DNA of 64,000 bases from Euleptes europaea (Eukaryota > Chordata > Lepidosauria > Squamata > Sphaerodactylidae). The translations under genes and the position numbers were made by a program. The stretch's first letter is position 1; every line of letters begins with the position of its first letter. This document shows positions 33,172 through 46,148 of this stretch, one piece after another. The notes beneath the pieces were generated by a model. The model saw nothing but the letters and a program-made list of their open reading frames with translations. It was not told the origin of the DNA and ran no database searches. Location: assembly GCF_029931775.1 (NCBI RefSeq), contig NC_079316.1, forward strand, positions 66,590,064 through 66,654,063, read 5' to 3'.

Positions 33172-33738
33172 CAACAGCGGGACCTACTATAGCACAGAAA
33201 ACTACAAACATAAGAACAAGTTGAAATGTTTTTTAAATTAACAGATTGAAATGGCTTTGGACGTTACACTATCCCTATCTTTTCTAAGGATTTCACATAA
33301 TTGTAGAGCAACACAGAGAGAAAGAGGGACAGATCATATGTAATCTTCCAAGAATAAAAATGAAGTACTGGATGTGCATGTAATTGTAATCTCATCTATA
33401 GTTCAGTTAGTGTAATATAGAAAAGTACAGGTAATGTCAGTTGATTGCCGGGTAGAATAGTGCAATTGCTGGAAACTCATTTTATCTAGCGTCACCTGTG
33501 TATACTATCTAAGAGAGCAATCATAAGAACATAAGGAAAACCATGCTGGATCAAATCAAGTTCCATCAAGTCCAGCAGTCTGTTCACACAGTGGCTAACC
33601 AGGTGCCTAAGCAGGTCTACTCAGAATCCTAGTAAGGTCTGTTCAGTGACACTCTCAGGAAAGTGTTTTTAGTATTGCACTTTAAGTATGTTGGGTTGAG
33701 TTGATGTTCTCACTTTATGGGGTTTCAATCCTTTTCAA
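33172..33738. other. no gene recognised; short CR1 fragment inside
   Basis: Intergenic DNA. A short piece of the CR1-related unit (ATAAGGAAAACCATGCTGGA) lies at about 33522-33610, minus orientation. Confidence 0.5.
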
Positions 33739-34028
33739 GGGAGCCCCATGGCACAGAGTGGTAAACTGCAGTACTGCAGTCAAAGCTCTGCTCACAACCT
33801 GAGTTCAATCTCAACAAAAGTTGGTTTCCAGTAGCCAGCTCAAGGTTGACTCACTTTTCCATCCTTCCGAGATAAAATGAGTACTCAGCTTGTTGGGGGT
33901 GAAGTGTAGACGACTGGGGAAGGCAATGGCAAACCAGCCCGTAAACATAGTCTGCCTAGTAAACATCGTGATGTGTCATCACCCCATGGGTAATGACCCG
34001 GTGCATGCACAGGGGGACTACCTTTTTA
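33739..34028 (+). repeat. tRNA-derived SINE, family C
   Basis: GGGAGCCCCATGGCACAGAG head, GGCAATGGCAAACCAGCCCG body, GGGGGACTACCTTTTTAA end. Diverged full-length copy. Confidence 0.85.
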
Positions 34029-34221
34029 ATCGTTTTCAACTTTGTTTCTATAAACATCCTGATAGGTATAACCTTTTCCCCTGTATAGTAGTGACATTTT
34101 CCTTCTTTTTTTTAATTATGTATTTAACTCTTTAATCCTGCCCAGAAGATTTCCCCACAGAATGTCCATATGAGTTTTCCTTTGGTCCAACTATTTTATC
34201 ATTTCCCTTATCCGCTATTTG

Positions 34222-34722
34222 GCCTGCTCTCATGGATGGAGGAAAGGTTGAAGGAGCTGGGTATGTTTAGCCTGAAGAGGAGAAGACTGAGAGGTGATAT
34301 GATAACCATCTTCAAGTACTTGAAGGGCTGTCATATAGAGGATGGTGCCGAGTTGTTTTCTGTTGCCCAAGAAGGCCAGACCAGAACCAACGAGTTGAAA
34401 TTAAATCAATAGAGTTTCTGTCTAGACATTAGGAAGAATTTTCTAACAGAGCAGTTCCTCAGTGGAACAGGCTTCCTCAAGGAGGTGGTAAGCTCTCCTT
34501 CCCTGGAGGTTTTTAAGAAGAGGTTAGATGGCCATCTGTCAGCAATACTGATTCTATGACCTTAAGCAGATGATGAGAGGGAGGGCATCTTGGCCATCTT
34601 CTGGGCATGGAGTAGGGGTCGCTGGGGGTGTTTGGGGGGAGGTAGTTGTGAATTTCCTGCATTGTGCAGGAGTTGGACTAGATGACCCTGGTGGTCCCTT
34701 CCAACTCTAATTATGTGATTCT
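34222..34722 (+). repeat. CR1 LINE 3' end
   Basis: GGATGGAGGAAAGGTTGAAG, GAAGAGGAGAAGACTGAGAG, TCCTGCATTGTGCAGGAGTT and TGGACTAGATGACCCTGGTG lead to the CR1-type terminus (TATGTGATTCTATA). A related copy lies in TIAL1 at 61705. Confidence 0.9.
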
Positions 34723-35850
34723 ATATGTATTCTGCCATGCACCGGTCTGCCTGCATCTGTTGCACAGCAGAGAGCCTGAGGAAGTACTTGCAGATTGGGA
34801 GAGATTGGAAACAGTGACTGAGTGGGGTGCTCTGTGCCACACCATCCTATTTCTAGTCTTCCTATTTCGAAAGTACATGTTTTCTATGGCTAAGCATTCA
34901 GGCTACCATTATCTGAATTTTTCGTTTTAGGTGTAATTTTTAGTACATTAGAGGTACTCTCTCTTTCACCAAAGTATTCAGCACAGGCTTGTAATTAGCC
35001 ACAACTGGTTGGGATCAAAACCTCAAGATCCAGACAAACATGCACAGAAAGTTTGCAGTAGTTGTTTAATTTCTCAGGCCACCAATTATTAATGAAGGTG
35101 TATGTGAAGGCAGGATAACTTTTTTGCAGACATACGTGCAAACCTGATATAGCCATTAGCCAAATGTGGAAGTCAGCAGACAAACCCAAGAGGCACCTAA
35201 GAGAATCTACCCACTAGTTGATTTATAGCAATAACATTAATTCTATATTCAGAATCACTTTATTAGCTGGTAAAAATTAGATGCTAAATTGTCCTATTGC
35301 AAATCAAATATCCATTTCAGCATTATAGCAGTTGCTTTTTTTTCTTTTTGCAATAAAGGAATAATTATACCATTCCTGACATTGCTGATAGAAGCAATTG
35401 ACCATGATATTGTCCACATCTGCTGAAATGTTTTATTGAATTTGGAATATTCATTCAATTTTGAATTGTAATGACTTTTTATTCAGCCCTAATGAATTAA
35501 AATCATTGGGGGAAAGGTCTTGCACATAAGAAAAAAACTTATGGTACCAAAATCATTGTAACATTACATTTAATTTGGTTACATACAAAGCAATGATTTT
35601 AAAGTTCTTCATTTCAACCAGTCCCAAATCTTCCTTGTGTGACAGTTCACATAATTGCAGTCTCCTTTTTTTACATCTCTTTTGCTTCCTTTTTTCAGTT
35701 CCACCACTGCAAATTTTAAAACTGCTGACCTCAACTTTCCACCCTAGCTAACTTTAGCTCTTGGACCTGTGAAATGTTATGCCTGAGTAATATGTTGTCC
35801 TGGAAATATTTTGAAGCTCAAAAGCAAAAAGACAGTAGTACTTTTGTGTG
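34723..35850. other. intergenic, nothing recognised
   Basis: AT-rich sequence without recognisable gene or repeat. Confidence 0.35.
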
Positions 35851-35908
35851 TGTGTGTAAAGTGCCGTCAAGTCGCAGCCGACTTATGGCGACCCCTTTTG
35901 GGGTCAAG
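35851..35908 (-). repeat. BovB/SINE tail fragment
   Basis: GTGTGTGTAAAGTGCCGTCA and AGTCGCAGCCGACTTATGGC are the reverse complement of the RTE-BovB type 3' tail also seen at 31545-31582. Confidence 0.75.
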
Positions 35909-35909
35909 A

Positions 35910-37067
35910 TGGTATTTGCGTTTTTTCAGCCCAGTTCATCAGTGTTTGTTAGCGCGGGTGGGTGGGGGCAACTTACTTGTCATAGCTGGTGAGCGAGGTG
36001 AAGGATAGGATCTCCAAAAAACAAACAGGAAAGAACAGCCATTTGATAGATTTAAAGATCTCTGTTTGGATCAAGGAAAGTCTAAAAAGTCTAGGAATTT
36101 TCTGTTTTTGAAAACAATTATATGATTCAGGCATGATTAAGGTTTATAAAACTACAGGGTACAGAGTAAGGGTTGGCTATCCTTTTGGCCTGAGACTGCA
36201 TTCATATGTCACATAATACTGCAACTAAGGAGAAATGTGCATGAAGCTGGCTTGTTGTTGGGCTCAAGTGCAAACCTCACTCTTCACTACTCCTCAGGTG
36301 TTTAGCCTGGGAATGGCCAGAGGGTTTTGTGGAAGCCATTCTTTGAACCACTTGTATAAGCAAGAAGTAGGGTCTGTTTTAAACAAAATGGAGTATGTGG
36401 GTAAGGGAAGCAAACCCATGCCATCTCCTATGCCTTACTTTGCCATGTTCTGGCGCTTCAAACATTGTTCTCCCATCTCTGCCTCAGTACAGGAAGTGAG
36501 CTGGGTTGGAAGAAAGATACTGAAAATAATGGAGTTCAGCAAAATAAGGCATTGGGAGGGTTTCAGCCCCTGTACCCATGCAGTCCATTTATGTTTAAGC
36601 ATGGACCCTTGTCTTCACTTTCTTTGCACTTGAATGGGAAGTCAGGTTTCTTTTTTTCCCCCTGCTGGGAATAATAGCAGCTGGGGAAAGATTCGCATAA
36701 AGGAAACACAGTGGGACAAATGAGCCACTCTCTCCATTACCCCATTTCCATTGCTGAGTAACATTAAAGACGTCCATAAATCTTAGGCACAATCCATCCA
36801 CTGATCCCTCCCGTCTCATCTAATCTGATCAGACCCAACTCTGTCAGTCTCTCATGTTGCTGTACAACCTTGATTAAGGCCAATGCTACATAGAATCCAA
36901 GGAAGGTATGTGCAGCATTTGACCCCATTCACTCCCTATACTCTGCAAGTATATGCAAGCAAAACACTTGACTCTTGCTGATGAGTGGCAGTACTTATCA
37001 CCTGGGGAATGGGAGTATTGCATTTGTCTCCCCCCACACATACAGTCTGCAGTGCTGCCTGCCTATA
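35910..37067. other. intergenic, nothing recognised
   Basis: Open frames such as 36235-36633 have no recognisable domain or homologue. Confidence 0.35.
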
Positions 37068-37075
37068 TACTAGCA

Positions 37076-37469
37076 CAGTGATGGCGAACCTTTTAGAGAC
37101 CGAGTGCCCAAACTGCAACCGAAAACCCACATATTTATCGCCAAGTGCCAATGCGGCAATTTAACCTGAATACCACCCCCAGAGGGGGCCCAGAGGGAGA
37201 GGCTAGGGTTGCCAAGTTCCTCTTCGCCATGAGTGGGAGGTTTTTGGGGTGGTGCCTGAGGAGGGCGGGGTTTGGGAAAGGACTTCAGTGCCATAGAGTC
37301 CAATTGCCAAAGTGGCAATTTTTTCCAGGGGAACTGATCTCTATTGGTTGGAGATCACCCGGGGCGGGGCAGAGCCGGAAAGGCCAGCAACTTGGAGGAA
37401 CCGTGCGTGCCGGCAGAGAGGGCTACGTGTGCCGGAAGTGGCACGCGTGCCATAGGTTCGCCAACACGG
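37076..37469. mobile_element. hAT element with exact 8-bp target duplication
   Basis: Termini CAGTGATGGCGAACC and GGTTCGCCAACACGG are imperfect inverted repeats flanked by tactagca (37068-37075 and 37470-37477). No transposase. A piece of the AGGGTTGCCA MITE family (about 37204-37362) is inserted inside. Confidence 0.85.
37204..37362 (+). mobile_element. hAT MITE (AGGGTTGCCA family) fragment nested in another hAT
   Basis: Starts AGGGTTGCCAAGTTCC and runs through GGAGGGCGGGGTTTGGGAAA-type interior to TTGGTTGGAGATCACC, where it is cut off. Confidence 0.75.
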
Positions 37470-37479
37470 TACTAGCATG

Positions 37480-40010
37480 AGGAAGCAAAATGTTTGCCCC
37501 TGTGCTTAGTAGGTGCAGCAACGGAGAGAACAGATAAACCGGAACTACTAATTCTTATATAAAGTCTTATGAAAGCCTTCCCTGCAAACCAGTGAGTCAG
37601 AAAAGATGTTGACAGTAACACTTTAGAATGACAGATCTTGGATGGCAAGATCCGTGACCCTGCTGATGGTACATGTCCCTGCTGTTTACATATCTGCTGT
37701 ATCACTCTGTTCTCTCCATCCCTGACCTCCATAAACTTTAAGCCCGGCAGCCAGGCACCAGGATAATGGCTAGATCAAAATGTTCTGAAGTTTTCCAACT
37801 GTCATTAATTTTTCATTATGGATTAGTTATAGCAGTATTAAGGAACATGGTATTTCCTGTTCATTTGTTAATGATGTCAGAATGCACATCCCCTACTATG
37901 TAGGTACTATATTTTGTTTCTTGTTAGGGGCCTTCCAAGGTACTAATCTGGGAAAGACTTAAATGCTTCCTTGAAGGGCCTTGACTTTGATTGGTGGTGC
38001 CAGACTTATTCAAGGCACTAGAGTTGGTCAGGTACCAGCTCAGCATGTTAATTGCAGTGCTTATGTAGTTTTCTGCAAAGTAAGTATGAGTTACTATGTT
38101 ATTTTTGCAACTGAAGTGCTTTATGTGGAAGATCCATCTTCCCTTTCCCCCCCCCATATTTTTCTTCTTCACATGTGCATGTCTGATCATAGCACATATC
38201 TTATCTGTGCAAGCTACATACTCAAAGGGCTTCACTCAGGTTGATCCTCCACCTATTGATATAACTAATGTGCATGCTCCGTGTCTGCTCAGACAACTTC
38301 CTGGTTTTAGCATGGGAGTGAAATTTGAAAGGAAATTTCTTTACTTCATACTACAGCACCAAACGAGAACTGTACGTAGTTGACATGTACAACTGCCACT
38401 TTCTAATCCTCCCCAACACACACACATATCTTGTTTTGCTTTTTATTTCTCTTATGTTTTTATTTCTCATACATTTTTTCCAACAACACAAATGTCTAAC
38501 GAAAAATAATTACTAAACCCAAACTGGTCTGCCCATTTGGAAATGAGTAAAGATTTTTTTCCTTCTCAAACAAAGAGTCATTACATAGATGATTTTTAAA
38601 CGTAATCATTTTGTCACATGGCTTTTTCTTCTTTAACACCATATTGATTCCATTGTAATTGTACAGAAATCAATGTAAGGAAATAAGAAAGAGATTCTCT
38701 AAACAATGTCTACATAAGATGTTTGTCATCTGGTTGGGCAGGCATGGACCTGTAAGGCTCAAAGTGTGCAGACAATAGCCACAGTCTTAGTACACTTAGA
38801 AAACAAAAGCTCCACGAAATAGAACTAATGAGTCAACAAGGAACAGGTTGAGGAAGCAGAGTGGAAGGCAGAAAGAGGCATTGTGAGATTATGGCCATTT
38901 ATGCAGGGTCGATTTTGATGCTCACTCAAAGCTGCATTTTTTAATCCGCCCTTTAAAATGACTATTCAAACAAATAGTCAAACAAAAAAAAGTCAAACAA
39001 ATTCCACCCCCCCACACTCACCTGTTCCTTCGTTTGTATAGCCATTAGCAATGGTCGTTTGCATAGCTAAGCCGCGGCTGTGATTTTTCATGGTTCCTTC
39101 AGTAAATGCTTCGATGCAGGGGTGGAGCAAATACAAAAGGTCATGTCAAAGAGGCTGTTAAGAAATGCGAAGCAGGTATGCGCCGGCTTCGCAGTGACGG
39201 CTGGAATGATGGTTCAGCGTGAAGAAATAAAAACAATATGCGGGGCACTTCAGCCTGGAACGCACTGCTAATTACCATGATAAACAGCTTATATCATGAT
39301 GGCTTTGGGGGACAAAACTGTAAATTGCCCTTGCTCCTAAACTTTTGGCATGATCACAGCATTCTATATCGATCTTCTAGATAAAAGTTTGTGCATTGCT
39401 GGGGAAATAATAATGCAATCCACAACATGTTGAAATTCTCATATATTTTAAAAGTTTTGGACATCCTTAACCATTTTACAGCCCTCTGTCTTTATTAAGC
39501 CATGTTACCAGGGATTGTAGGATGATGTATTTCCCCAGTTCTGTAAATAATATGTGCATTTGCCATCATCTGCAGCCCACTGCATTCATTTTGAAAGAGA
39601 TCAAAAGATATGAAATCTGCAGCAAAAAAGCGTATGAACCTGAAAAAACATATAGTTCTTATGTGCCAGGCCATCTTGTTTCAAATATTTTTTTCTTTCA
39701 GTTACTCCTTTTTTGCAGCACAGTGGCAGATACACCAGTTGTTTCTATGCTGTCTAAATCAAGCCAGTCTAGTGAGCATGTTATTACATTATGATTCCCT
39801 GTAATGTGAATCCTCTGTAAATGCTCAGATGCAACTCCACCTGAGAACATACCCATGACAATAACTTAAATTCTTTTAAATTAACCTTCTAAATGGTCCT
39901 TGGCGCCAGACAAATTATCTGTTACTTGATATGCAGAAAACTGTTTTTACCCCATCTCACCAATAAAGTGCCACCCAATCTCAAGTCCTCTTGAGAGAAA
40001 CAGACATATG
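37480..40010. other. intergenic, nothing recognised
   Basis: About 2.5 kb with only short unassigned open frames. Confidence 0.35.
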
Positions 40011-40019
40011 AACAGATGA

Positions 40020-40200
40020 CAAACCCTTGTGCTGAAATAGACTGCTGGTCCAATTTATTTAATATTGTCTACTCTGACTGACAGCAGCTCTCAGGTAGAG
40101 CAAGATCTTTCCTTCCTGAACTTCTTGATTATGCCTGGAATTCAACCTGGGATCTTCAGAATATAAGCATGTGCTCTGCCATTGAGCCCCTCTCCCATGT
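40020..40200 (-). repeat. old SINE family A copy
   Basis: Reverse orientation, strongly diverged: ATTGTCTACTCTGACTGACA and TTCAACCTGGGATCTTCAGA. Confidence 0.6.
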
Positions 40201-40214
40201 TTAACTGTCTTTAT

Positions 40215-40345
40215 TTGGGATTGGGGAAGGCACTGGCAAACCACTCCGTAAACAAAGTCTGCCTCGTAAACGTCGGCATGTGACGTCACCCCATGGTTAA
40301 GGAGTGACCCGGTGCTTGCACAGGGGACCTTTACCTTTACCAACC
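40215..40345 (+). repeat. SINE family C, 3' part
   Basis: GGCACTGGCAAACCACTCCG to GGGGACCTTTACCTTTACC; the head is absent. Confidence 0.85.
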
Positions 40346-41258
40346 ATTCTAACATTGCATAGATCAGTTTCTGCAAAACATTATGTTTCATTTTCTTTGA
40401 CTACCTGTAAAACAGGCAAAATATTTTTTGAGACTGAACATATACAAAGCATATAACAGTCACGTATGATGCAAGAGCCATGGTGCTTTAAAAAAACATT
40501 ATTTGCTATAGCAAGCAAAATACAACTATCCTGAGAATGGGAGAAAATATTGCGTGCCACAAATTCTTCTAAGAAGGAGCTGATAAAGATCATTTTGCAT
40601 AAGCTTTTCATAGTCACTTATAGCAAGCTGATTTTGAAAAATGACTAAAGTTTGGAACGTTGCTTCTCAAGTGGTTAGAAAGAGTTTGTACAGATACTCA
40701 TGTTGAGACAGATTCCAGTATACCGTACTTGCAGCTTCATTGCGGGGAGGGGGGGATATGGATTTCTTCTGTCCACATCATGCTAGCTGGGTTGCTGAAG
40801 TCCTACCATTTGCATTGCAGTTGAAGGCTTCTGATGAAATGCAGTTCTCCTGTCTTGCCTCCCTTTCCCTGGCCACCATTGCTATTGATATTTGATGTAT
40901 AACATAGTTGTGCTATAAAACCCTCATGTACAAAGAGTTCTCAAGTCTATACCTTAGCTTAGTAAACAAAAAGAAATCTGTATCACAAAAATACTAAACA
41001 ATGTAAAGCACAACCAATGATTGTAGGAGAACAACAATAATGTTTGTACTGACACTTAGGAAGCTTACAGAGGAATACGAGGTAGACCTAGTATTCCCCA
41101 GGCCCAAAACATATACAGATGTAATTTAAGATCTGGAAGAAAATGTAGTAAATACTAACGGAAAATGCAAACGTTCCAAATCCCTTGTAAGTAAAAGAGA
41201 ATGATGTGACAAGAAAAGTCCTTCAATTCTGCACTAATTCATGATTTTGTAACCTCAT

Positions 41259-41467
41259 TAGGGTTGCCAGGTCCCTCTTTGCTGCCGGCAGGAGGTTTTA
41301 GGGGTAGAGCCTGAGGAGGGCGGGGTTTGGGGAGGGGAGGGACTTCAATGCCATAGAGTCCAATGGCCAAAGTGGCTATTTTATCCAGGTGAACTTATCT
41401 CTATCAGCTGGAGATTAGCTGTAATAGCAGGAGATCTCCAGCTAGTACCTGGGGGTTAGCAACCCTA
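41259..41467 (+). mobile_element. hAT MITE (TAGGGTTGCC family) with 8-bp duplication
   Basis: Ends TAGGGTTGCCAGG and TTAGCAACCCTA are flanked by exact aacctcat (41251-41258 and 41468-41475). 209 bp, no coding capacity. This copy and 46748 define the family's 8-bp duplication. Confidence 0.92.
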
Positions 41468-41934
41468 AACCTCATGGTTGGATTAATGTAATATGCTGTA
41501 TATTGGTGACCCCAGAAACGATAGCCCCTTTCATAGTGCAACTTATCCTGTTTATTTGTTGCTGCCTTGTATTGTGTAATATGAGGTGGGAACAGTGATT
41601 CCAGACAGCATTTAAATCCATTTTGTATGTGGATCTAAAATGCTCTTTCCTGTTCAGACCACAGCAGCTTCCTGTTCAACCATCTTTTTTTCCTTGCTAA
41701 AAGGGCAAAAGTGTCTCTTTTTCTCCACGATACTGCTCTTACTCCATTCAGTTTGCAGTCTGAACACATGTTCATTTCCTTCTCAGGAGAGAAAATTTGT
41801 CTTCCAGTGTAATAGCTCTGTGTATTCCACTTTTCTGGAATATCATTCGTTGATTAACCCATTTATCACAGATGACTCCCCCCGCCCCCCAGGCATTAAC
41901 TCACCTCATGTACACCAATAAGAACAGCTCTTGT

Positions 41935-43110
41935 CCAATTTAAAACGGACACCAGCTGCCAATTTGGTTACGGATACAATTCAAAATGCTGGCTATAACC
42001 TTTAAAGCCCCTCATGGCCTGGGACCCACATATCTGAAGGACCCTCTCTATCCATGTGTCTCCATGAGCTAATTACGGTCCACCAGCTGCCACTTTCTGG
42101 TTATTCCCCTGCTTAAAGTGTTCTGCTTGGCATCTACTCCAACTAATTCCGTTTTCTTTAGTGGCTCCCACCTTGTGGAATGGGCCAGGGCTGTCTTAAC
42201 AGCAAAATAGGCCCCCAGGTACAGCAGTGCACAACCTACACATGAACACATGAAGCTGCCTCATACTGAATCAGACCCTTAGTCCATCAAAGGCAGTATT
42301 GTCTACTCAGACCGGCAGCAGCTCTCCAGGGTGTCAGGCAGAGGTCTTTCACATCACCTAATTGCCTAGTCCGTTTAACTGGAGATTCTGGGGATTGAAC
42401 CTGGGACCTTCTGCATGCCAAGCAGAGGCTTTGCCACTGAGCCACAGCCCCTCCCTACACTCACAGGAATAAAAATGTAAATGGGCAATAAAATGAAATA
42501 TATATTTATTGGTAATTCCAACAAAATCAGGGTTTAAACATTTAAAAACATGCTGTACACCAAAGGCTAATCAACACAAAAGTTTGAACAATGGAACATG
42601 AGCCTTGAAAAACACAAAAAATTCAACATATAAATGATACTCAATTGGTTAACCATACAGACGGAGATGGCACAGTTTGTAGTTACTATGAATTACTTAT
42701 ATTTAGTATAGTATTTATTTATTCATTGACAGCAAGTCACAACATACATAGATTAGCATGGGGCCCCTATGCTTGTGAGGCCCCCAGGCAACTGCCTAGC
42801 ATGCCCATGCGTTAAGATGGCCCTGAAATGGGTTACCAGTTGAGCTGAAAGAGCACCATCTGTAAAAGCTTTCATGAGGTGCTATAGATTGATTATATTT
42901 GTGAAAGCTTTTAATGGGGTTTAAAGCTAGGCGTTTTCATGGGGAGGGGGTTAATAGGGTTTTACTATGTTTCGAATGTGATTAATTTTTTTGCATTGTA
43001 AGCTGCTTTATTTATTTATCTAAAACATTTTAATGCCATCTTTCCCCCCGAACAGGACCCACCTTGAACCACAAGGAAAAGGTGGGGTATAAATATTTTA
43101 CTAGGGTTCT
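41935..43110 (+). mobile_element. L2-like LINE 3' region, interrupted by a SINE
   Basis: AAAGCCCCTCATGGCCTGGG, CCTTGTGGAATGGGCCAGG and, after the SINE, TTGCATTGTAAGCTGCTTTA and GGTGGGGTATAAATA-type ends fit decayed L2 tails. More than one copy may be present. Confidence 0.5.
42240..42456 (-). repeat. tRNA-derived SINE, family A
   Basis: Reverse orientation. ACACATGAAGCTGCCTCATA at the left, GATTGAACCTGGGACC (B box complement) and the A-box complement toward GCCACAGCCCCTCC at the right. Confidence 0.9.
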
Positions 43111-43309
43111 ACCCCGGTTTTTTCAGGGCACAATTCTGGATGCATATAGGCAGTTTAGGATTTGACGCGTTCATTGAACTTGCAGAGTTCTTCTTGACAC
43201 AGGGATGGTATATGTGTACATTTGGCTTGCAAATAGTTAATTAAGTTGGTATATTCTTGGGGCTACATCCAGATACTTAAGACAGTTTTGGGAGTTAAAC
43301 TTTTTCCCC

Positions 43310-44100
43310 CTTTTATGGCTGGTGTTTATTTTCCCTGGGCACTACAAAGAAATGAGCTGTTGGATGTACTGCTGATTGTTCAGGTAAACAAGAAGATATG
43401 GCTGAACACAGGTGATGTGATCTCACAAAGGTGTCCTTTCACAAGAAAATCTTCATCAGTAGGAGTCCAGAGATGGTTGGGAAGAGGAGTCCAGTGGTCA
43501 GAGATCCCCCTGAACCAGTAGGTGTGCAGTTGCCATGTTTGAGAGACAAGTCAGCACCCCTGTAATAGGGGAGGTCCATCCTCCTTCTATTACCAAGCAA
43601 ACATGCCTGGTGGTGCACCCCTTCATGATGGCTTTGATGGCTTTTTCACCAACACATGATGATGAGATCATCTCAAAGCAATAAGTCTCGTCTCCTGTAC
43701 AATTGATCATCTCAGGAACACAACTTCCCTTGGTAGAGTAGCAGGCAGGACATTGGACTCCATTGGTGGCATTTTCCATTGGCACCAACTGAGGGTGTTC
43801 CATTGCACAGGAATCCTTCCCCAAACTCATGGACTTCCCAGGAGTCACACAAACCTCAGAAGATTCGCAGTCTTTCGCTATCGTCTAAACCATGGGATCT
43901 TCTAGAGAATTCTCAATAGAGATGATGGCACAGGTGTCTTTGTCAGCATTGCAGAGTTCTACCTCCCCATTTCAGCTACTGCTCTGGCTAGAACAAACTT
44001 CACACTATAGAAAAGTGCCTGTAGCAAGAAGCACCAAGACAAACAAAAGTCTTGGGAGAGTCTACATGGTGATGGACAGTGTGAGAGCTGGTGTAAAAGC
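43310..44100 (-). pseudogene. processed pseudogene of a gamma-type phospholipase A2 inhibitor (two Ly6/uPAR domains)
   Basis: On the minus strand a signal-peptide-like LLFVLVLLATGTF precedes a cysteine-rich Ly6/uPAR pattern. A second domain follows: NGVQCPACYSTKGSC, INCTGDETYCFEM, IMKGCTTRHVC. These are hallmarks of reptile serum PLA2 inhibitor gamma subunits, which neutralise phospholipases in plasma. The parental genes have several exons, but here the sequence runs from leader to second domain without introns. It continues into what looks like a hydrophobic tail, an AATAAA (about 43328 region) and an A-rich end. That indicates a retrocopy. It is clearly broken, with several interruptions. 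A GPI-anchored Ly6 relative cannot be excluded as the parent. Confidence 0.75.
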
Positions 44101-44224
44101 TCTCTCTGATGAGGTAATTTCTCTGGATCTTCAAAAGCAAGTAACATTCATAAGCTTTTTGAGAAACGTCTTCATCTTGACCGATGCTGAACATGTGTTA
44201 ATGATGAAATATAAACTTATCTAA

Positions 44225-45890
44225 TGTAAATTTAAATTTAATTAAAGTTAAGCTTGACCGTGATTATGTACTTTTTAAGGTGATAGCAACATTCTGCCTT
44301 TGGGCTCCATAGTGCCCACTGGATTTTATCACTACTTATCTACTTATTTATCACAAAATATCAAAGTGGGTATTAAAGGTCATCTAATACAATAAGTCTT
44401 TGAGTAGTTGCCTCAAGCTGTTTATCTGGTTAATAAGAGCTATGCAGAGGGGTGGAGGGATCTGTATGGGGAAACAGTGAGGCTGTTTGTTTTAACACTT
44501 TGATGTTAAATTAATATGGTGCTATAACTGAAAGTTCAGAAATTTGATCATCATCCTGAGTCTTTAATATACCTAAAAATGCAAATCCTTCTTCATCACA
44601 GATTTCCCATATCTTGCCCTTATTTTCACTGGGAGTGAGCATGTGCCTCAACCTCCCCACTCATCTGCATTGTGCCTGGCCTGCCTTACCCCTGAAGATA
44701 TTCTACCATCCCTAGCATGGGGGGGGGAGGGATGTAGCATGGCTTATCTCTGATACTATCACCTCCCCAGTACCCATCTTTCATTGCAAACAAGCAACAT
44801 GTGGTAGACATACTACTACGCCTGCCTATCATGAAGAGTGGGATGTAGCATAAATAACTTCTGCCTCTTCCTTCTCCTAGCCTTCAAAGTAGGCATCCTG
44901 CCTGTTGAAGGATGCAGTCACACAGCCCTGCTTGCCTGCCAGTGGGTACAAGCAAAACTTTGCCACACAAATGCAGCCCCATATAATGAAACAGCTCATG
45001 TAACCAGTCCCTATATAGAAACAGAAAGCCCTCCCCAAACCTGAGCATCATGCTATGATCAGTAGAAAGTGGAAGTACTGTGTGTAACAGCTCTAATCGG
45101 AATTATCCTGTTTGGCAGAAATATCAGCAAATTGTTCAAGTTGCACAAAGTTCCTGCTATGCACACATCTGCAGAGCAAAGTTCTCCCCTCACTGCCCAC
45201 TTTTGCCACCTACTGCCTGAGAGACTAAAAACACAGCAAGATTCAGAATAGAACAAAAGGCTTGCAACCGTTCACAAGCGTTAAAAATAATTCTGTTCCA
45301 ATTTGGAGCATTTATGATACTAAAGAATGGGAGCAATTCAGGTTGAAACTTGATTAGTACAGTTCCAGCTGCATGTCCCTCATCTACACTATAGACTTCA
45401 AATTGGCAAAAAGCCAGTAGAGATCCATCACTGTTTTCTGTGTATAAGCTGAAAATAGTCTCTTACTCTAAATATTTTTAAAGTCTCTCCACATTCATGG
45501 TATCTTTATTTAGCCCAGCATGAATCTTCCTGGAAAGCTCTAAAAAGTAAACTTTTGCCAAAACTATAATGAATACAAAGTTACTTTTATTGCATACTGA
45601 AGCCTGATGTTAAGAATTTCAACCCACAGCATATTTCTGTCAAAGACCTGTACCTGCCAAAGCCCAACCTTGCCAAAACGTTAGCATTTTTTTAAAAGCA
45701 GCTTGTTATTGTTGTTGACTCTAAAGTAGTTTATAACTTCTATATAATAGTTCTCAGTACAGATTTCTGGAATTGCTAATCCAATACTAAGAGCATTCGG
45801 GAACATTTAAGGCTGCATGACAGGGAAAACCTTTGGCTCCAAGCAGTAAACCCAAGTCACTGTTCTCTAAACTCCAAAGCTACACCCTCT
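44225..45890. other. intergenic, nothing recognised
   Basis: No gene or clear repeat family. Confidence 0.35.
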
Positions 45891-45892
45891 AG

Positions 45893-46148
45893 CGTGGTGT
45901 AGTTGTTAAGACTGGTGGTTTAGAGCAGTGGACTCTAATCTGGAGAACCGGGTTTGATTCCCTACTCCTCCACATGAAGCCAGCTGGGTGACCTTGGGCT
46001 AATCACAGCTCTCATAGAGCTCTTTCAGCCCCACCTATCTCAAAGGGTGTCTGTTGTGGGGAGGGGAAGGGAAGGTGATTGTAAGCCAGTTTGATTCTTC
46101 CTTAAGTGGTAGAGAAAGTCAGCATATAAAAACCAGCTCTTCTTCCAT
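45893..46148 (+). repeat. tRNA-derived SINE, family B
   Basis: GCGTGGTGTAGTTGTTAAGA head, GGTTTGATTCCC box B, TTAAGTGGTAGAGAAAG and CTCTTCTTCC tail. Confidence 0.9.
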
